From the NCBI RefSeq assembly GCF_964340395.1, contig NC_135558.1:11082501-11146500 (forward strand): 64,000 bases of DNA. The letters are read 5' to 3'. Made by a program: the position numbers and the translations under genes. The notes beneath the pieces are model-generated. The model made no database searches. It was not told where the DNA came from and saw nothing but the letters and a program-made list of their open reading frames with translations. Every line of letters begins with the position of its first letter. Positions within the stretch are counted from its first letter, which is position 1. This document shows, one piece after another, positions 38,001-47,289 of this stretch. Source of the stretch: Glandiceps talaboti. Its lineage: Eukaryota; Hemichordata; Enteropneusta; Spengelidae.

Positions 38001-38876
38001 TCTTTAGGAAAGAATTCCTCCATCCAGTCTTCAAGTGATACTAGAATAACTCAATATCCACCTTTTCAATATTATTCAAATTTTGAAAGCCCACCTAACC
38101 CACCGTTTCTTCTAGTTTTTATCATGACGTCACCAGAACAATATTATCATCGTAAATATTTCCGATTGGTCTTCGGGAGATTGGGCACCCTAAGTAACCT
38201 TATAATGATTCGCTTTGTCACAGGTACGTCTAGGGAAGCTGGCATGCATGAGTTTATCGAACATGAAAATGAACTCCACGGAGATATTTTGCACCAAAAA
38301 TTTATTGACATTCAAGATAATAACAGTCGTAAATTTACATCGGCTCTTCACTGGGCTACTACCTCCGGCCAGTCAGCTAAATTCGTCATGTTCATGGGAA
38401 CACATATGCACGTTAATATTGAAAATATAATGCGTCATTTGATTTCGGCGCCACAAACGAATTTTGTTCTTTGTCGTCAGAAACCCTCTTCTAAGGTTGT
38501 GCGTTCACCTAAAAGTAAATGGTACGTGTCGACGGAGGAGTGGAAAGAGGAAAACTATCCACCCCACTGTCATAACAGAGCCGCTAATATTATGTCGTTT
38601 GACGTTGCTAAAAAGATCGTTGACCTGTCGTCACAGAGGCCAGTTTTCAAGTTTTACGACGTTTACGTTGGCATGTTACTGCGAGATTCAAATGTGACTA
38701 TACAACATTCTAATGATTTTAGTATTGAAGAACTGGACGAGGAATATTACGATGATCGAGATTTTTGTAATTTGACGAAGTCTTTTCTCACATATTATGG
38801 TTTATCACCAATGACTATACATTTTATGCTAAGGCGGCTATTGAGCGATCTCCCAGAGCGTTGTAAAACCACATAA
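35070..38876 (+). CDS. Four-domain GT31 (beta-1,3-galactosyltransferase-like) Golgi protein
   Basis: One open frame of 1268 residues. A signal anchor (residues 8-27, CFLYGLALVFLNCLLLLYIQ) predicts a type II Golgi membrane protein. Four GT31 domains follow at about 115-350, 405-650, 713-955 and 1012-1260. Each shows parts of the family pattern R..IR.TWG / K(Y)IxKVDDDVF / EDVyxG: TAIRQTWG and KVDDTT (domain 1), RAIRHTRG, KVENDVF and VEDVHLG (domain 2), NAIRETWG, KVDDDVFLN and WEDVYIG (domain 3), MFMGTHMHVN and YDVYVG (domain 4). Family enzymes move galactose or GlcNAc from UDP-sugar onto glycans and need the DxD metal site, which only domain 3 keeps in full. Family members usually have one domain of 300-400 residues. 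I infer one active domain plus three degenerate, perhaps glycan-binding, ones. Donor and acceptor sugars cannot be told. Confidence 0.88.
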   Translation: MKRIQKSCFLYGLALVFLNCLLLLYIQVNQVPTRSRFSMGWPQSTYYINITRLPDYLSLGNQTFFTQELVQTENSARGELFINETDAKAAPLKVVNPLIKEGISYQINNENRCADSRMLTLLIIVTSNADDVSRRTAIRQTWGRDLTVTTRESRVVRLFLVRPTEDESLQKSLKLEDSQHHDIIQSTFMLTSSPLRDFSTILHWVRTFCVNTRYILKVDDTTLVQTENMMHYLDTIPKTDFSGLNLDTKSHLSRIHQRNDTLPSNTSKLSLEGEPYLQSIDVLLRTSAVLRRDGSSSITSVNSYHHMLKDTLHISTVDISSFDVDGTRRTRCGLQSVLLSCQVQPDRMYMLWQRLGHSVVAQSFTQASGPSNNSEHQPAEMGKVGRFPVRFLTNASEKCSHPKNEDIFLLIITISSPTNPGARRAIRHTRGTLTEIMGRKIVQLFLVEKSHNGKVNDRILKENSYYNDTILTEVQHGNNSAVVMPTYLKVQTWMSSHCQNHVRYIMKVENDVFVNLRYLVKTLLDSPKTCFFSGSMLNHNDTYALIRDKTNSTVNISRNEADGYPPTPSGHAYVMSAADVAHELLLSARPENLFTVEDVHLGKQLNHLGISPVHHDGFDRFGTKQSVCDLKEIITSNHMTSGQMYAKWRVLEEWSEFNRCNKTHRVEPNYKKSEGIVVDEGLVFGLESTTDKQTNSPFLMNHPDKCKSVGISNDVFILVGVLTHPRNKDMRNAIRETWGMHKTVSGLRIETLFFIGVNLNKQDQKSVEEENLKYGDIIQSNFIESYQHLILKTLSIIQWASDFCKNAKYLIKVDDDVFLNHHNLVDFLRFSPRTDFYMGEIRSGTQAIKDIHSKWYTPVDVWPRNTYPPYANGPTYILSVDILPKILQKVRQTPIFMWEDVYIGVVLQQLGIIPYPHIHFDLEGMYRHPCVFPTALASHGLTETTTRHFWKVLQEPPSKDKCHTLTIGALKPAFAQHSLGKNSSIQSSSDTRITQYPPFQYYSNFESPPNPPFLLVFIMTSPEQYYHRKYFRLVFGRLGTLSNLIMIRFVTGTSREAGMHEFIEHENELHGDILHQKFIDIQDNNSRKFTSALHWATTSGQSAKFVMFMGTHMHVNIENIMRHLISAPQTNFVLCRQKPSSKVVRSPKSKWYVSTEEWKEENYPPHCHNRAANIMSFDVAKKIVDLSSQRPVFKFYDVYVGMLLRDSNVTIQHSNDFSIEELDEEYYDDRDFCNLTKSFLTYYGLSPMTIHFMLRRLLSDLPERCKTT

Positions 38877-38922
38877 ATCGGCATTTTAATTTATTAGACT
38901 ATAGTTAATATAAAATTAAATT

Positions 38923-38928
38923 AATAAA
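38923..38928 (+). terminator. Poly(A) signal AATAAA of the GT31 gene
   Basis: Canonical hexamer 47 bp after the stop codon TAA (38874-38876), in AT-rich DNA. Confidence 0.6.
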
Positions 38929-39036
38929 GTATTTTATATGGATCTTTTAGTGTGTTTTTTTTTATTATTTTTAATTTCACTGAATAGTGAAAAGTGTTTT
39001 TGATATGTAAAGTCTGTGTTTTGTTATTGCACATGT

Positions 39037-39061
39037 GTGTATGTATGTATGTATGTATGTA

Positions 39062-39100
<39 letters not shown>
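39037..39100 (+). repeat. (TATG)n/(TG)n microsatellite
   Basis: Short TATG tract followed by pure TG repeats, about 65 bp. Confidence 0.95.
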
Positions 39101-39101
<1 letters not shown>

Positions 39102-39381
39102 TCGATGTGCTTGGTGTATGTGTTTGTGTGTCTACACGTGTGTTTCAGTTTAAGCCTGTTTTCATCATAAATTATTGACGGTGATGGCGCTTTTGTTTGC
39201 CACTTTGTTATAAGCTTACATAAATATATAATGTACATGATACCAGACTGTAATTCTATCACAGAAGTTATTTACAACTTGAATGCAAACTCAAGGAAAA
39301 CAAGCGTAGTTGACCAAATCAATGTATTTCACATTTTCGATAATTAAAAATTGATATTTCAGTTTGGTCGATGATATGTGA

Positions 39382-39485
39382 AAGGGGTAAAATAGCACCA
39401 GTTTCTAGGATCGCGTAAGTCTACACACCGCTAATGTGTGTGTGGACTAACGTGATCGTAGAAACCCGTGACTATTTTACCCCTT
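39382..39485. mobile_element. Small fold-back element with ~48-bp arms
   Basis: Outer ends are AAGGGGTAAAATAG and its complement. Inner blocks TTTCTAGGATCGCG and CGTGATCGTAGAAA pair with few mismatches, closing at a CACACCGCTAATGTGTG loop. Non-coding. Confidence 0.7.
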
Positions 39486-39499
39486 AATATATATTATCG

Positions 39500-41640
39500 G
39501 TCTCAATATTATCGATATTTCATTGTATTCTGAAACACATCCCAGGAAATCAGTACCTGTGTTATGACTACTCTACAGAAATACATATTAATCATGACCA
39601 CGTGCACCAAAATAATTGGATGACGATTACTCCAATTTACTGTTCATTTTATAATCATAGCCCACACGCACCTGTGGAGGATAGCTTTCCTACTAATCGT
39701 CTGGTATCTGAGTTTTAAAATTTTTTACATTATATTTACGTCTTGTGCGCCACGGTAAGAGCACTGCTGTGACGTAATCAGTTTTGACATCAGTCATCTC
39801 TGTGATTATGATGATAACAGTCATATATAATTTGTAACACCTTAACGTGCGTTCAATGACCTTCGACCCCTTACAAATTTGAAGCCATTGATAATCGTTG
39901 TTTAGTTTCGCATCGAGACTAAGACTTAAATACGAAGGCTGTGTTGTCTGGAACTCATGCTGTCCAGCTCAATGTGGTGGAAGGACTTGATTTATCAATA
40001 AAAAAGTGCTACGTTATTATAACTTCTAATGTCAAACTTGAGATATCAGCTATGAGCATGTAATCTCAATATTGAATTTTTTTCAGTTTATCCAAATTTC
40101 ATTCATGTTTTTATCTCAATATCCAAGTTTTAACCCAGTCTATACGGACAAGACTGACAACTCTACAGTTATCGTTCAAATAACCCGGATGTTACAATAG
40201 TCTAGCGACTATCCGTGGCTTCGAGGCTCTTCTCAAGGGGTGAAGAGATCTTAAGAGCTTTAGACTTACAATGGCATAATCGAAAATTAGCAGTTGCTGG
40301 TTGTAGCTCCAGTCCGTTTCTCTAAATCCGTACATACTGAAACTCAAAGTGGAACCCTTCCATTGATACTCAATAACACAGTCAAAGCAATTTGTATGAA
40401 TCATTGACATTTAGCGTGCATCTCTTATCAACAGGTGGAAACTCAAAAACTATGTACATTCCAACGTTTAGTTACTGGGATCTGTTCATTAGAATCATAG
40501 GAAAATATGTGACCGCCCCTATACTAAAGATAGGCAATCATACCACGATCACTGCCAACCCCGGATGATGGTTACATCATTTGGTTTGCTTAATACACAC
40601 CGTTCAAGTTACCATGGATGTGTTCATAAAGGTAATGGCATTACTTTATAATTACACTTTTATTGGTTATTAGTTAATGGGATAAATATTCCACCCCAGT
40701 ATTTGATCCCCGTCCCCGGTATACGGCAGACCACATGTGGGGTAATCTAAAGGCACAACGTATTTGAGAACCAACATTGTCATCGAGATAATGTAATCTA
40801 CCATTTGACCCAAGACATACGATGCAAGTTTACCATTCTCCTGCCATTTAGTGTATGCAACCACTGACCAACTATTAGTAGTAGTTGTTGTAACATAGTC
40901 AAGTTCGTACAATGCACTGAGGGGCAATGTTTCACCGAATTTCGGCCATAGATGGATTACATGTAATACAGTCTATCATGAACGAGTCCATGCGATGTAT
41001 TCTACAATGTCAACAGACAGGTCTGCGTGACATATTTCAACCGATTACGTAACACCAATACGAAATTTTGATAATGTACCTGTTTACATATACATTCTAA
41101 AAGATCAGAGGCATTCGTAAAATAAATTGGTAATAAGCTTATTCACCTCTTTACTTTGAAATTCTAAGGCCTTCCGACTGAAATGAGAAAACGCTTCATT
41201 TCGAGTGACCTTCAGTGTCAATCGACGGATCCGTCGCTGCCTTTAATCCACCCGTGTTTAGCGCCAACAACGGCCAATCTTTCAGACTGAGTCTACTATG
41301 TCAAACACTGAAAATATGGAACAAGTACTGTTCAATATTTCGACACGAGGAGCACTATAAGAACTTCCGTGCGTGGATAACATAGTCTTTTTTTAGTATT
41401 AAAGGCCAAGGTTTCAGTCCCAGGTTCTCGGATTAATGTTTTATTTACTTGTTTACTCATTTACCTATTGTTTAACTCACCTTACATCTTATCAGAGGAA
41501 CTGTACGGATAACATAGGAACATTTGTTCGATACCTCTGACAGATAATTATTTTTCACACCGTAATATGAATCCTAATCCGGACTTGACCAAGGGAATTG
41601 AAATTACCAGTTTTGGGGTATTCATCTTCAACCACACTTT
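39500..41640. other. Intergenic, upstream of the lipocalin gene
   Basis: No gene recognised. The first exon of the lipocalin gene with its start codon must lie here or further left, but I could not identify it with confidence. Confidence 0.35.
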
Positions 41641-41651
41641 TCACTTCTCAG

Positions 41652-43014
41652 CTAGCATTATTCATCTCAGTTCTGATCAGTACGGCCATTGCTGAAGAAT
41701 GCAAATTACCAAAACCAGCCGAAAACTTCAGCATTGAGAAGTTCATGGGAACCTGGTATGAAATTGGAAAAGTAAGAAACGTATACACATTATTTTTTAA
41801 GTTTTCTTTATAGTTTCCACATTCCACACAATGTAGTTTGTACCTGATCCAAAAACGATACATCTAATCGCCACAAACATTCCTTTATTAGTGCACTTTC
41901 CTTTGCTTTTTCTTTTCGCTGAGTTCAATTTGAGCTATTACTATTAAGACAGTTATGTTATTTGTATAGAAACGTCTCGAATTGTACAGTATTTTTCCTA
42001 ATTTTTTTTCCATTTGAAATGGTTTAGTGCCAAATTTTCGAGTGTTAAGCCACACATTTCAAGATCTCTGTGTTGAAAAAAAAAAACATTCTAAAGCAAG
42101 GCAGTGTACGTGTTTGCATTTTTGGACTCCAGAAACATAATCTCAAATTTAAGTGAAAAAAGAACAGATTCCTTCCACAGATAATATGGTTCAACTTATT
42201 TGATTAAAATTAACTTATTAAAGGAACTATCATTTTGATTTACATAATGCTTTGTTTTGAAAGATACAAACTGCAGGGGGTGCAAAATATCAGGAAGGAT
42301 GCTATTGTACAAGTCTGTCAGTAGAGCAACCAGAAGAAGGACGCCCTCCCACGGATGCCACGGCCGTTAACAAATGTATGTGGGAATCGCCAACGGGGGA
42401 ACCTCGACTGGCTACAGGTATACACATTAATCGCATTAATAGTAACTTCACAAAATGTATGTTGTCAACGCCCATGTTGTCCTATAGTTACATGCACAAG
42501 TTGAGTTCGAAATACACATTCAAGTTTACCTAGTGTACTGTATGTGAATCTACTTGATTACTTTATTTCAGGATCACTGTACGACTCTGGACCAGCGGGT
42601 CATTGGAGAATCAAGTATTTCTGGTTTGTTCCTTCAGTAAGTATGTTATAATTATTTCAAACATGTTAAACTGTCATATTTGCGACCCCACATAAACCTT
42701 CAGAGTGATATACTGTCAATACTGATTCATCTTTTTTTCACAATCAGAGTGGATTTACCGTCCTTGCCCTGGGTGACGACTATGCTGTCACGTACGATTG
42801 CATGACGAAATGGTTTGGATGGGGTGGCATTGGCTACTGTATTCACATCCTGTCACGTACTCCTACTCAAGACCCGGAAGTGACGGAGAGACTACTGCAA
42901 GTGGCACTGGACATGGGGTTAAACCCAGAGGGGTTAAACTACACAGCAACGAGGATGGAAGGGTGTCAGTTTGAAAATAATGTCAGGAACGGAAATTCTA
43001 GACCAGAATTATAG
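41652..43014 (+). CDS. Lipocalin (apolipoprotein D-like), first exon not found
   Basis: Four exons are visible: 41652-41771, 42264-42417, 42572-42636 and 42748-43014, in one frame across GT-AG introns, giving 201 residues. They encode a secretory signal core (LALFISVLISTAIA), then the lipocalin GxW motif (KFMGTWYEIGK), a Cys pair (CYC), a second structural WRIKYFWF strand, DCMTKW, a C-terminal helix (VTERLLQVALDMGL) and EGCQF. Lipocalins are secreted beta-barrel carriers of small hydrophobic ligands. The frame has no ATG before the signal core after an in-frame stop at 41586, and a pyrimidine-rich acceptor (CACTTCTCAG) ends at 41651, so the start codon is on an unseen upstream exon. The ligand is unknown. 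AATAAA at 43327-43332 may end the transcript. Confidence 0.82.
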
Positions 43015-43065
43015 ACAAACACAGATACTAGTCACTATAACATCCAAGAAACTTTGCAACCATAC

Positions 43066-43070
<5 letters not shown>

Positions 43071-43138
<68 letters not shown>
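43071..43138 (+). repeat. (CA)n microsatellite in the lipocalin 3' UTR
   Basis: Pure AC dinucleotide tract about 57 bp past the lipocalin stop codon. Confidence 0.95.
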
Positions 43139-43326
43139 CAGAATCCCAAAATTAATTTCAAATTAATAATTTTATCTTATCGTATTTGTCTTCCCTTTTT
43201 TTGTTGATGTCATATTCGACTCTCTTTTCGAGTCTTAGTCTTATCCAATATAATTCGGGCGTTGAGGGCGTATAAACGAAGACACTGTTGCACAAAACAA
43301 ACTGTCACATTTGCCATATTTTTAAA

Positions 43327-43332
43327 ATAAAA
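43327..43332 (+). terminator. Candidate poly(A) signal AATAAA of the lipocalin gene
   Basis: Canonical hexamer 313 bp after the lipocalin stop codon. Confidence 0.45.
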
Positions 43333-43479
43333 ATTTCATCTTATTATCTTATTGGAAAATGTCATGGCCTGACTCACTTAAAATGCAATGTAATTGTGAA
43401 CTTATTTTTTTCGAAAGTGGACTGTTGGCCTGTCATTTACTCAATTTTGGAAGAAGTCTAAATTTCGTCAAGTTCACAC

Positions 43480-43583
43480 TATGTATGTATGTATGTATGT
43501 ATGTATGTATGTATGTATGTATGTATGTATGTATGTATGTATGTGTGTGTGTATGTATGTATGTATGTATGTATGTATGTATG

Positions 43584-43614
<31 letters not shown>

Positions 43615-43752
43615 GTGTATGTACATGTATGTATGTATGTATGTATGTATGTATTTATGTATCTATGTATGTATGTATGTATGTATGTATGTATGTATGT
43701 CTGTATGTATGTATGTATCTATGTATGTGTGCGTGCGTGCGTGCGTGCGTAA
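43480..43752 (+). repeat. (TATG)n microsatellite
   Basis: About 270 bp of TATG with TG and TATC interruptions, ending GCGTGCGTGCGT. The long overlapping open frames here are artefacts. Confidence 0.95.
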
Positions 43753-44278
43753 GTTATAGTGCACGTGTACATATAATTGAATCAGATCATATCAATATGA
43801 ATTATACTATAAATCCCATATTTAGATTTGAAAGTTTATATTTCTTTAATAGTGTTTACCAAAGATATTGTGCAAAATGTTCCATATAAATCACGCTTCA
43901 CAAATCTACAAATCAATTTGAATTTGGTCATAGAAATTTGTAGAATACTGTACATACATGAAACGTTCCGCCATGTCGACGTTAACTGTACCCAAAATTC
44001 CGTCATGTTATTGCCATTGTCCATCGTAAAGATTTATACTGTTTTCACTAAATATACTGCATTTTTACAAATGAATGTAACTTTATTTGGTAAGAAAAAC
44101 AATTTTCAATTATTTTTAGGTATTGTGATACTGTAAACTACCGACAGTAATTGACAGACAATTTCGATATAGCAAGCCATACAGTCCGAGTTTTTGTCAA
44201 CAATGATTAGGGTCAACAATTAGACGTGATAATGCCAATACAATGATTTAGATAGATCACGTTACATTTTCATTGCAG

Positions 44279-44466
44279 TGGAAGACAGTCAACTTCAAAT
44301 AAATCGCTGTCAGACTCAGCAAAAATCACATTGCGAAGTCTTATCGTCTGGCTCGACTCACTTACTGACAAAAATTAAAAGTAGAGTTGTTAGATTTTTA
44401 GACCAATACTATACCCGACAAAGTATACCTTGTTTACGATTTGGCAACGATCTACAAATAGCCCAG
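44279..44466 (+). CDS. Candidate exon of an unknown gene
   Basis: An open stretch of 62 codons between an acceptor (ACATTTTCATTGCAG) and a donor (GCCCAG|GTAAAG). It encodes EDSQLQINRCQTQQKSHCEV and onward to LQIAQ. I recognise no domain and no partner exons. Chance is a fair alternative. Confidence 0.2.
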
Positions 44467-44844
44467 GTAAAGAAAATGCAAATGTAAGACTTTAAAATGT
44501 AGCAATGCTACTAAGATTATTGTTGAGCTAGACGAAGAGTTGTTTCAAGTCAATCGCCAACTGGGTTTGAAATTGCAATACGGCGTTGCTATTTAACATC
44601 AAGCCGGTGCTACTGTTTTAACTTCTGATTGTAGATGACGTATTTGGGACTGTTTACTATTTGTGCTTTTCAATCAGTGTCTTTAGATTGCATTCTAGAA
44701 AAAAGTATATACAGCAACAAAGTATACTCCATGCTTTGATTTGTGGAGTTACTTTGTTTGGAATGTAAGACATGTTTCTTCAATTTCAACTTATAAATAT
44801 CATAGGATTTTAGTCAAGTATAAAGTACTCTAAAAGTCTCTGGT

Positions 44845-44850
44845 TTTATT
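44845..44850 (-). terminator. Candidate poly(A) signal AATAAA of Kelch gene B
   Basis: Minus-strand AATAAA 56 bp past the stop codon of Kelch B. Confidence 0.55.
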
Positions 44851-44905
44851 TTGGTCAGTTACCTCGTGAACATAACATCCAGTTATAAGTCTATGAAGCT
44901 TTGGT

Positions 44906-47194
44906 CTACAACATCCATTTCGGCAGGGTGATCCAGCTGCAAGCAGGGTACCTTCTGTGAAACCAATCCGGCATTGTTCCTTTCGTTTCCCAAGTCTCAT
45001 CTTTGGGGTCGTAAACGTGTACTCGGATTGACGGTTCTTCTTTGTAGTGGCCTCCGAAGATGTATATTTTACCATCACAGTCTGTGATAGCGGAGGAGAA
45101 GGCACTTGTCAACGGGGTGTTTTCATCCATGTAGATGAACCAGGAGTCGGTGGCCGTGCAGTATTTATATATCTTATCCGAACCTTTGATGTAAATACCG
45201 TCGTCCATTCCGACAGCGAAATCCATTTCGTCGGTTTCTCCTGGAAACGGATCAACGAGATCCCATCTGTTCTTCTTGGGATCGTATCTTTGCACCAGTA
45301 GAGTGTTTTGCCTACCGTCGCAGCCACCGATGACGTATATGTGGTCATTGCACGTCACTACATGACCATCCAGGCAGCCAACGGCTCGTGGCAAACGAGC
45401 CACTTCTTTCCACGTCTTGGTGAGAATATCGAAACTAAACACCTCGCTACGGACCACTTGTTGGTCACCCCATGATGCCAGGGAATCGCATCCCCCGATA
45501 ATGAAGACTTGGTCTTTCCACACAGCGCTGCCGAAATCTTTCAGGTTGGCGATTGGTGGAGAAGGTACTTTCACCCATGGTACGAAATCACCAGGTGTGA
45601 ACAACCACATATCGATAAAATCATTTGAGAGTGGAGTGACGAATACGACAACGTTGCTATGAACAAGATTTGGAACTACCGCTGCAGTTATCATGTTGTG
45701 TTGAGGCCATGGCAATGTCGTCAACGAGTACCATTCGTCTAATCGTGGATCATAGTAAGTAACTTTATCAATAAAAGTGTTGACGTATCCCTGAGCATCA
45801 ACGCACTCAAAAAACAGGACAACATTGTCGTATTTTCGAGGGCTTATACTTGAACTTGCCATTGATAGCCTTTCCCAACTACTGTTGCTGATACCAGTCG
45901 AGATTTCATTTGAGTTTAAAGTCATCTTAAAAGACTTCTTATGGAGGTAAGGAAATCGGACAGTGCAAAGCAGTTCCTCAAAATATTCGGACCGTCTCTC
46001 AGGGTCTACGTTAATCCAGGTTAGAATAGCATCGACCACTGTTGTTTCTGCATCAACCGCCATTTCATCTCCACTCAGAAGTTCCTTTAAGTCGTTCACC
46101 GATTGATTCAGAAAATCTTCAGATTGTACTGTTTCCCTGAATGCAGCTAAACTGAACTTTCTAGCGCATTCTCCTAAACCTGATAGAGCCAGTTCTTTCG
46201 CGAAACACCAAATGCCAACTGAGTTCTCGGGTTTCAGCTTTTTTGATAGGTATTGTTCACAGGACTGTGTAATGGTGGGAAATTGATAGAGAATGGTGGA
46301 AAATAAAAGAGTTTCGACTTCAATGTCCCGGAGATCGATATGACCCGTGTATACGAACTGTAACAGTATCCCGAGCGTTGCCGAAATATCATCGACCACT
46401 CTGATGACGTCCGTTGACATCTCGGACATATTGCTTGTGAACATCGCACTGAAATAATCACTTGACCCGGCTAGTACACATCGATGCGCGTGAAAGATTT
46501 CATCTTTGACCTCAATGGCAACGTCAGTGAAATTTTCCATTCGAAATTCTTCAAGTTTTCTTAGGATATTGACGTAATCTGCACCTTCCAAATGCGTTTC
46601 ACAGGTTCTTCTTTCGTTGCTTAGAGAAGGCTGTCGAAATCTTGGAATGTTCGAAATCTTCAGGAAGGTTGCTGCATCGGAAACATCTTCGAGTATTTGT
46701 GACGTGCAGCATACCGTTTTGCCGTACATATAATCAATGAGGAGTCCAAGAACGAATGGATCAATGTGATGTAATTCAAAGCAACCATTCTGTGGATAAC
46801 TGTCTCCAGAAAATCGGTTTCTCAACTTTTGTTCAAAGTAGGTACTGGTCGCTGCCAACACGACAAGATGGCAGTGGAAATACCGACCTCGGCTGTCAAT
46901 AACCACATCTGTCAGGACCTGGTCTTCTCTTAGGTTCTGCAGACGAGATAAAAGTTCCATCGCATGGTTTTCCGATTTAAGATCTGACGACACATCTACT
47001 ACGGGTGCTGGCTCTCTCAGTGTTTCTTTGAGAGGACTCATCGTCGGACTCTTCGGAACAGAATGTCCACTTCTTGATCGCCAAAGACCTTGTACGAATT
47101 CCTCAATCTGTGAGGTTACAAGGAGACCCTTTTCGAACTTTGTCCAGAGAAATATGCCATCGCCACACGTGCTCTTAGACAAAGGGTTACCCAT
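44906..47194 (-). CDS. BTB-BTB-BACK-Kelch protein B
   Basis: I place the start at 47194 (762 residues) rather than the first ATG of the frame at 47287. The inner ATG has strong context (ACAATGG) and a splice acceptor (CTATTTCAG) lies 21 bases before it; the outer 31 residues look untranslated or intronic. The new N-terminus, MGNPLSKS, fits an N-myristoylation signal. Domains: first BTB (about 85-180, FHCHLVVLAATSTYF), second BTB (about 210-320, FHAHRCVLAGSSDYFSAMF and FVYTGHIDL), BACK (about 330-440) and about six Kelch blades to the end (YVIGGCDGR, YIFGGHYK). The likely role is a CUL3 substrate receptor, by family. It shares the double-BTB layout and the C-terminal PKW motif with Kelch A (25276-27966), so the two are probably distant paralogues. 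Substrate unknown. Confidence 0.85.
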   Translation of the reverse strand: MGNPLSKSTCGDGIFLWTKFEKGLLVTSQIEEFVQGLWRSRSGHSVPKSPTMSPLKETLREPAPVVDVSSDLKSENHAMELLSRLQNLREDQVLTDVVIDSRGRYFHCHLVVLAATSTYFEQKLRNRFSGDSYPQNGCFELHHIDPFVLGLLIDYMYGKTVCCTSQILEDVSDAATFLKISNIPRFRQPSLSNERRTCETHLEGADYVNILRKLEEFRMENFTDVAIEVKDEIFHAHRCVLAGSSDYFSAMFTSNMSEMSTDVIRVVDDISATLGILLQFVYTGHIDLRDIEVETLLFSTILYQFPTITQSCEQYLSKKLKPENSVGIWCFAKELALSGLGECARKFSLAAFRETVQSEDFLNQSVNDLKELLSGDEMAVDAETTVVDAILTWINVDPERRSEYFEELLCTVRFPYLHKKSFKMTLNSNEISTGISNSSWERLSMASSSISPRKYDNVVLFFECVDAQGYVNTFIDKVTYYDPRLDEWYSLTTLPWPQHNMITAAVVPNLVHSNVVVFVTPLSNDFIDMWLFTPGDFVPWVKVPSPPIANLKDFGSAVWKDQVFIIGGCDSLASWGDQQVVRSEVFSFDILTKTWKEVARLPRAVGCLDGHVVTCNDHIYVIGGCDGRQNTLLVQRYDPKKNRWDLVDPFPGETDEMDFAVGMDDGIYIKGSDKIYKYCTATDSWFIYMDENTPLTSAFSSAITDCDGKIYIFGGHYKEEPSIRVHVYDPKDETWETKGTMPDWFHRRYPACSWITLPKWML

Positions 47195-47289
47195 TGTAAA
47201 TTTGATTTGGACTATCTGAAATAGTCGCGTGATCCAACTTGGATGTGTCAAATATAGTATATTATTTATAAGTTGACAAATTTCCATCG

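Larger units (their letters stand above)
34970..38928 (+). other. Predicted last exon of the GT31 gene with UTRs
   Basis: A splice acceptor (TTCCATTTCTTTACAG) ends at 34969, giving a 100-base 5' UTR piece before the start codon, as expected from a 5' UTR intron. AATAAA at 38923-38928 lies 47 bp past the stop codon. Together they frame a single large coding exon. Confidence 0.55.

Noticed and set aside
45047-45662. Plus-strand frames opposite Kelch B
   Set aside because: They are antisense shadows of the conserved Kelch coding sequence.
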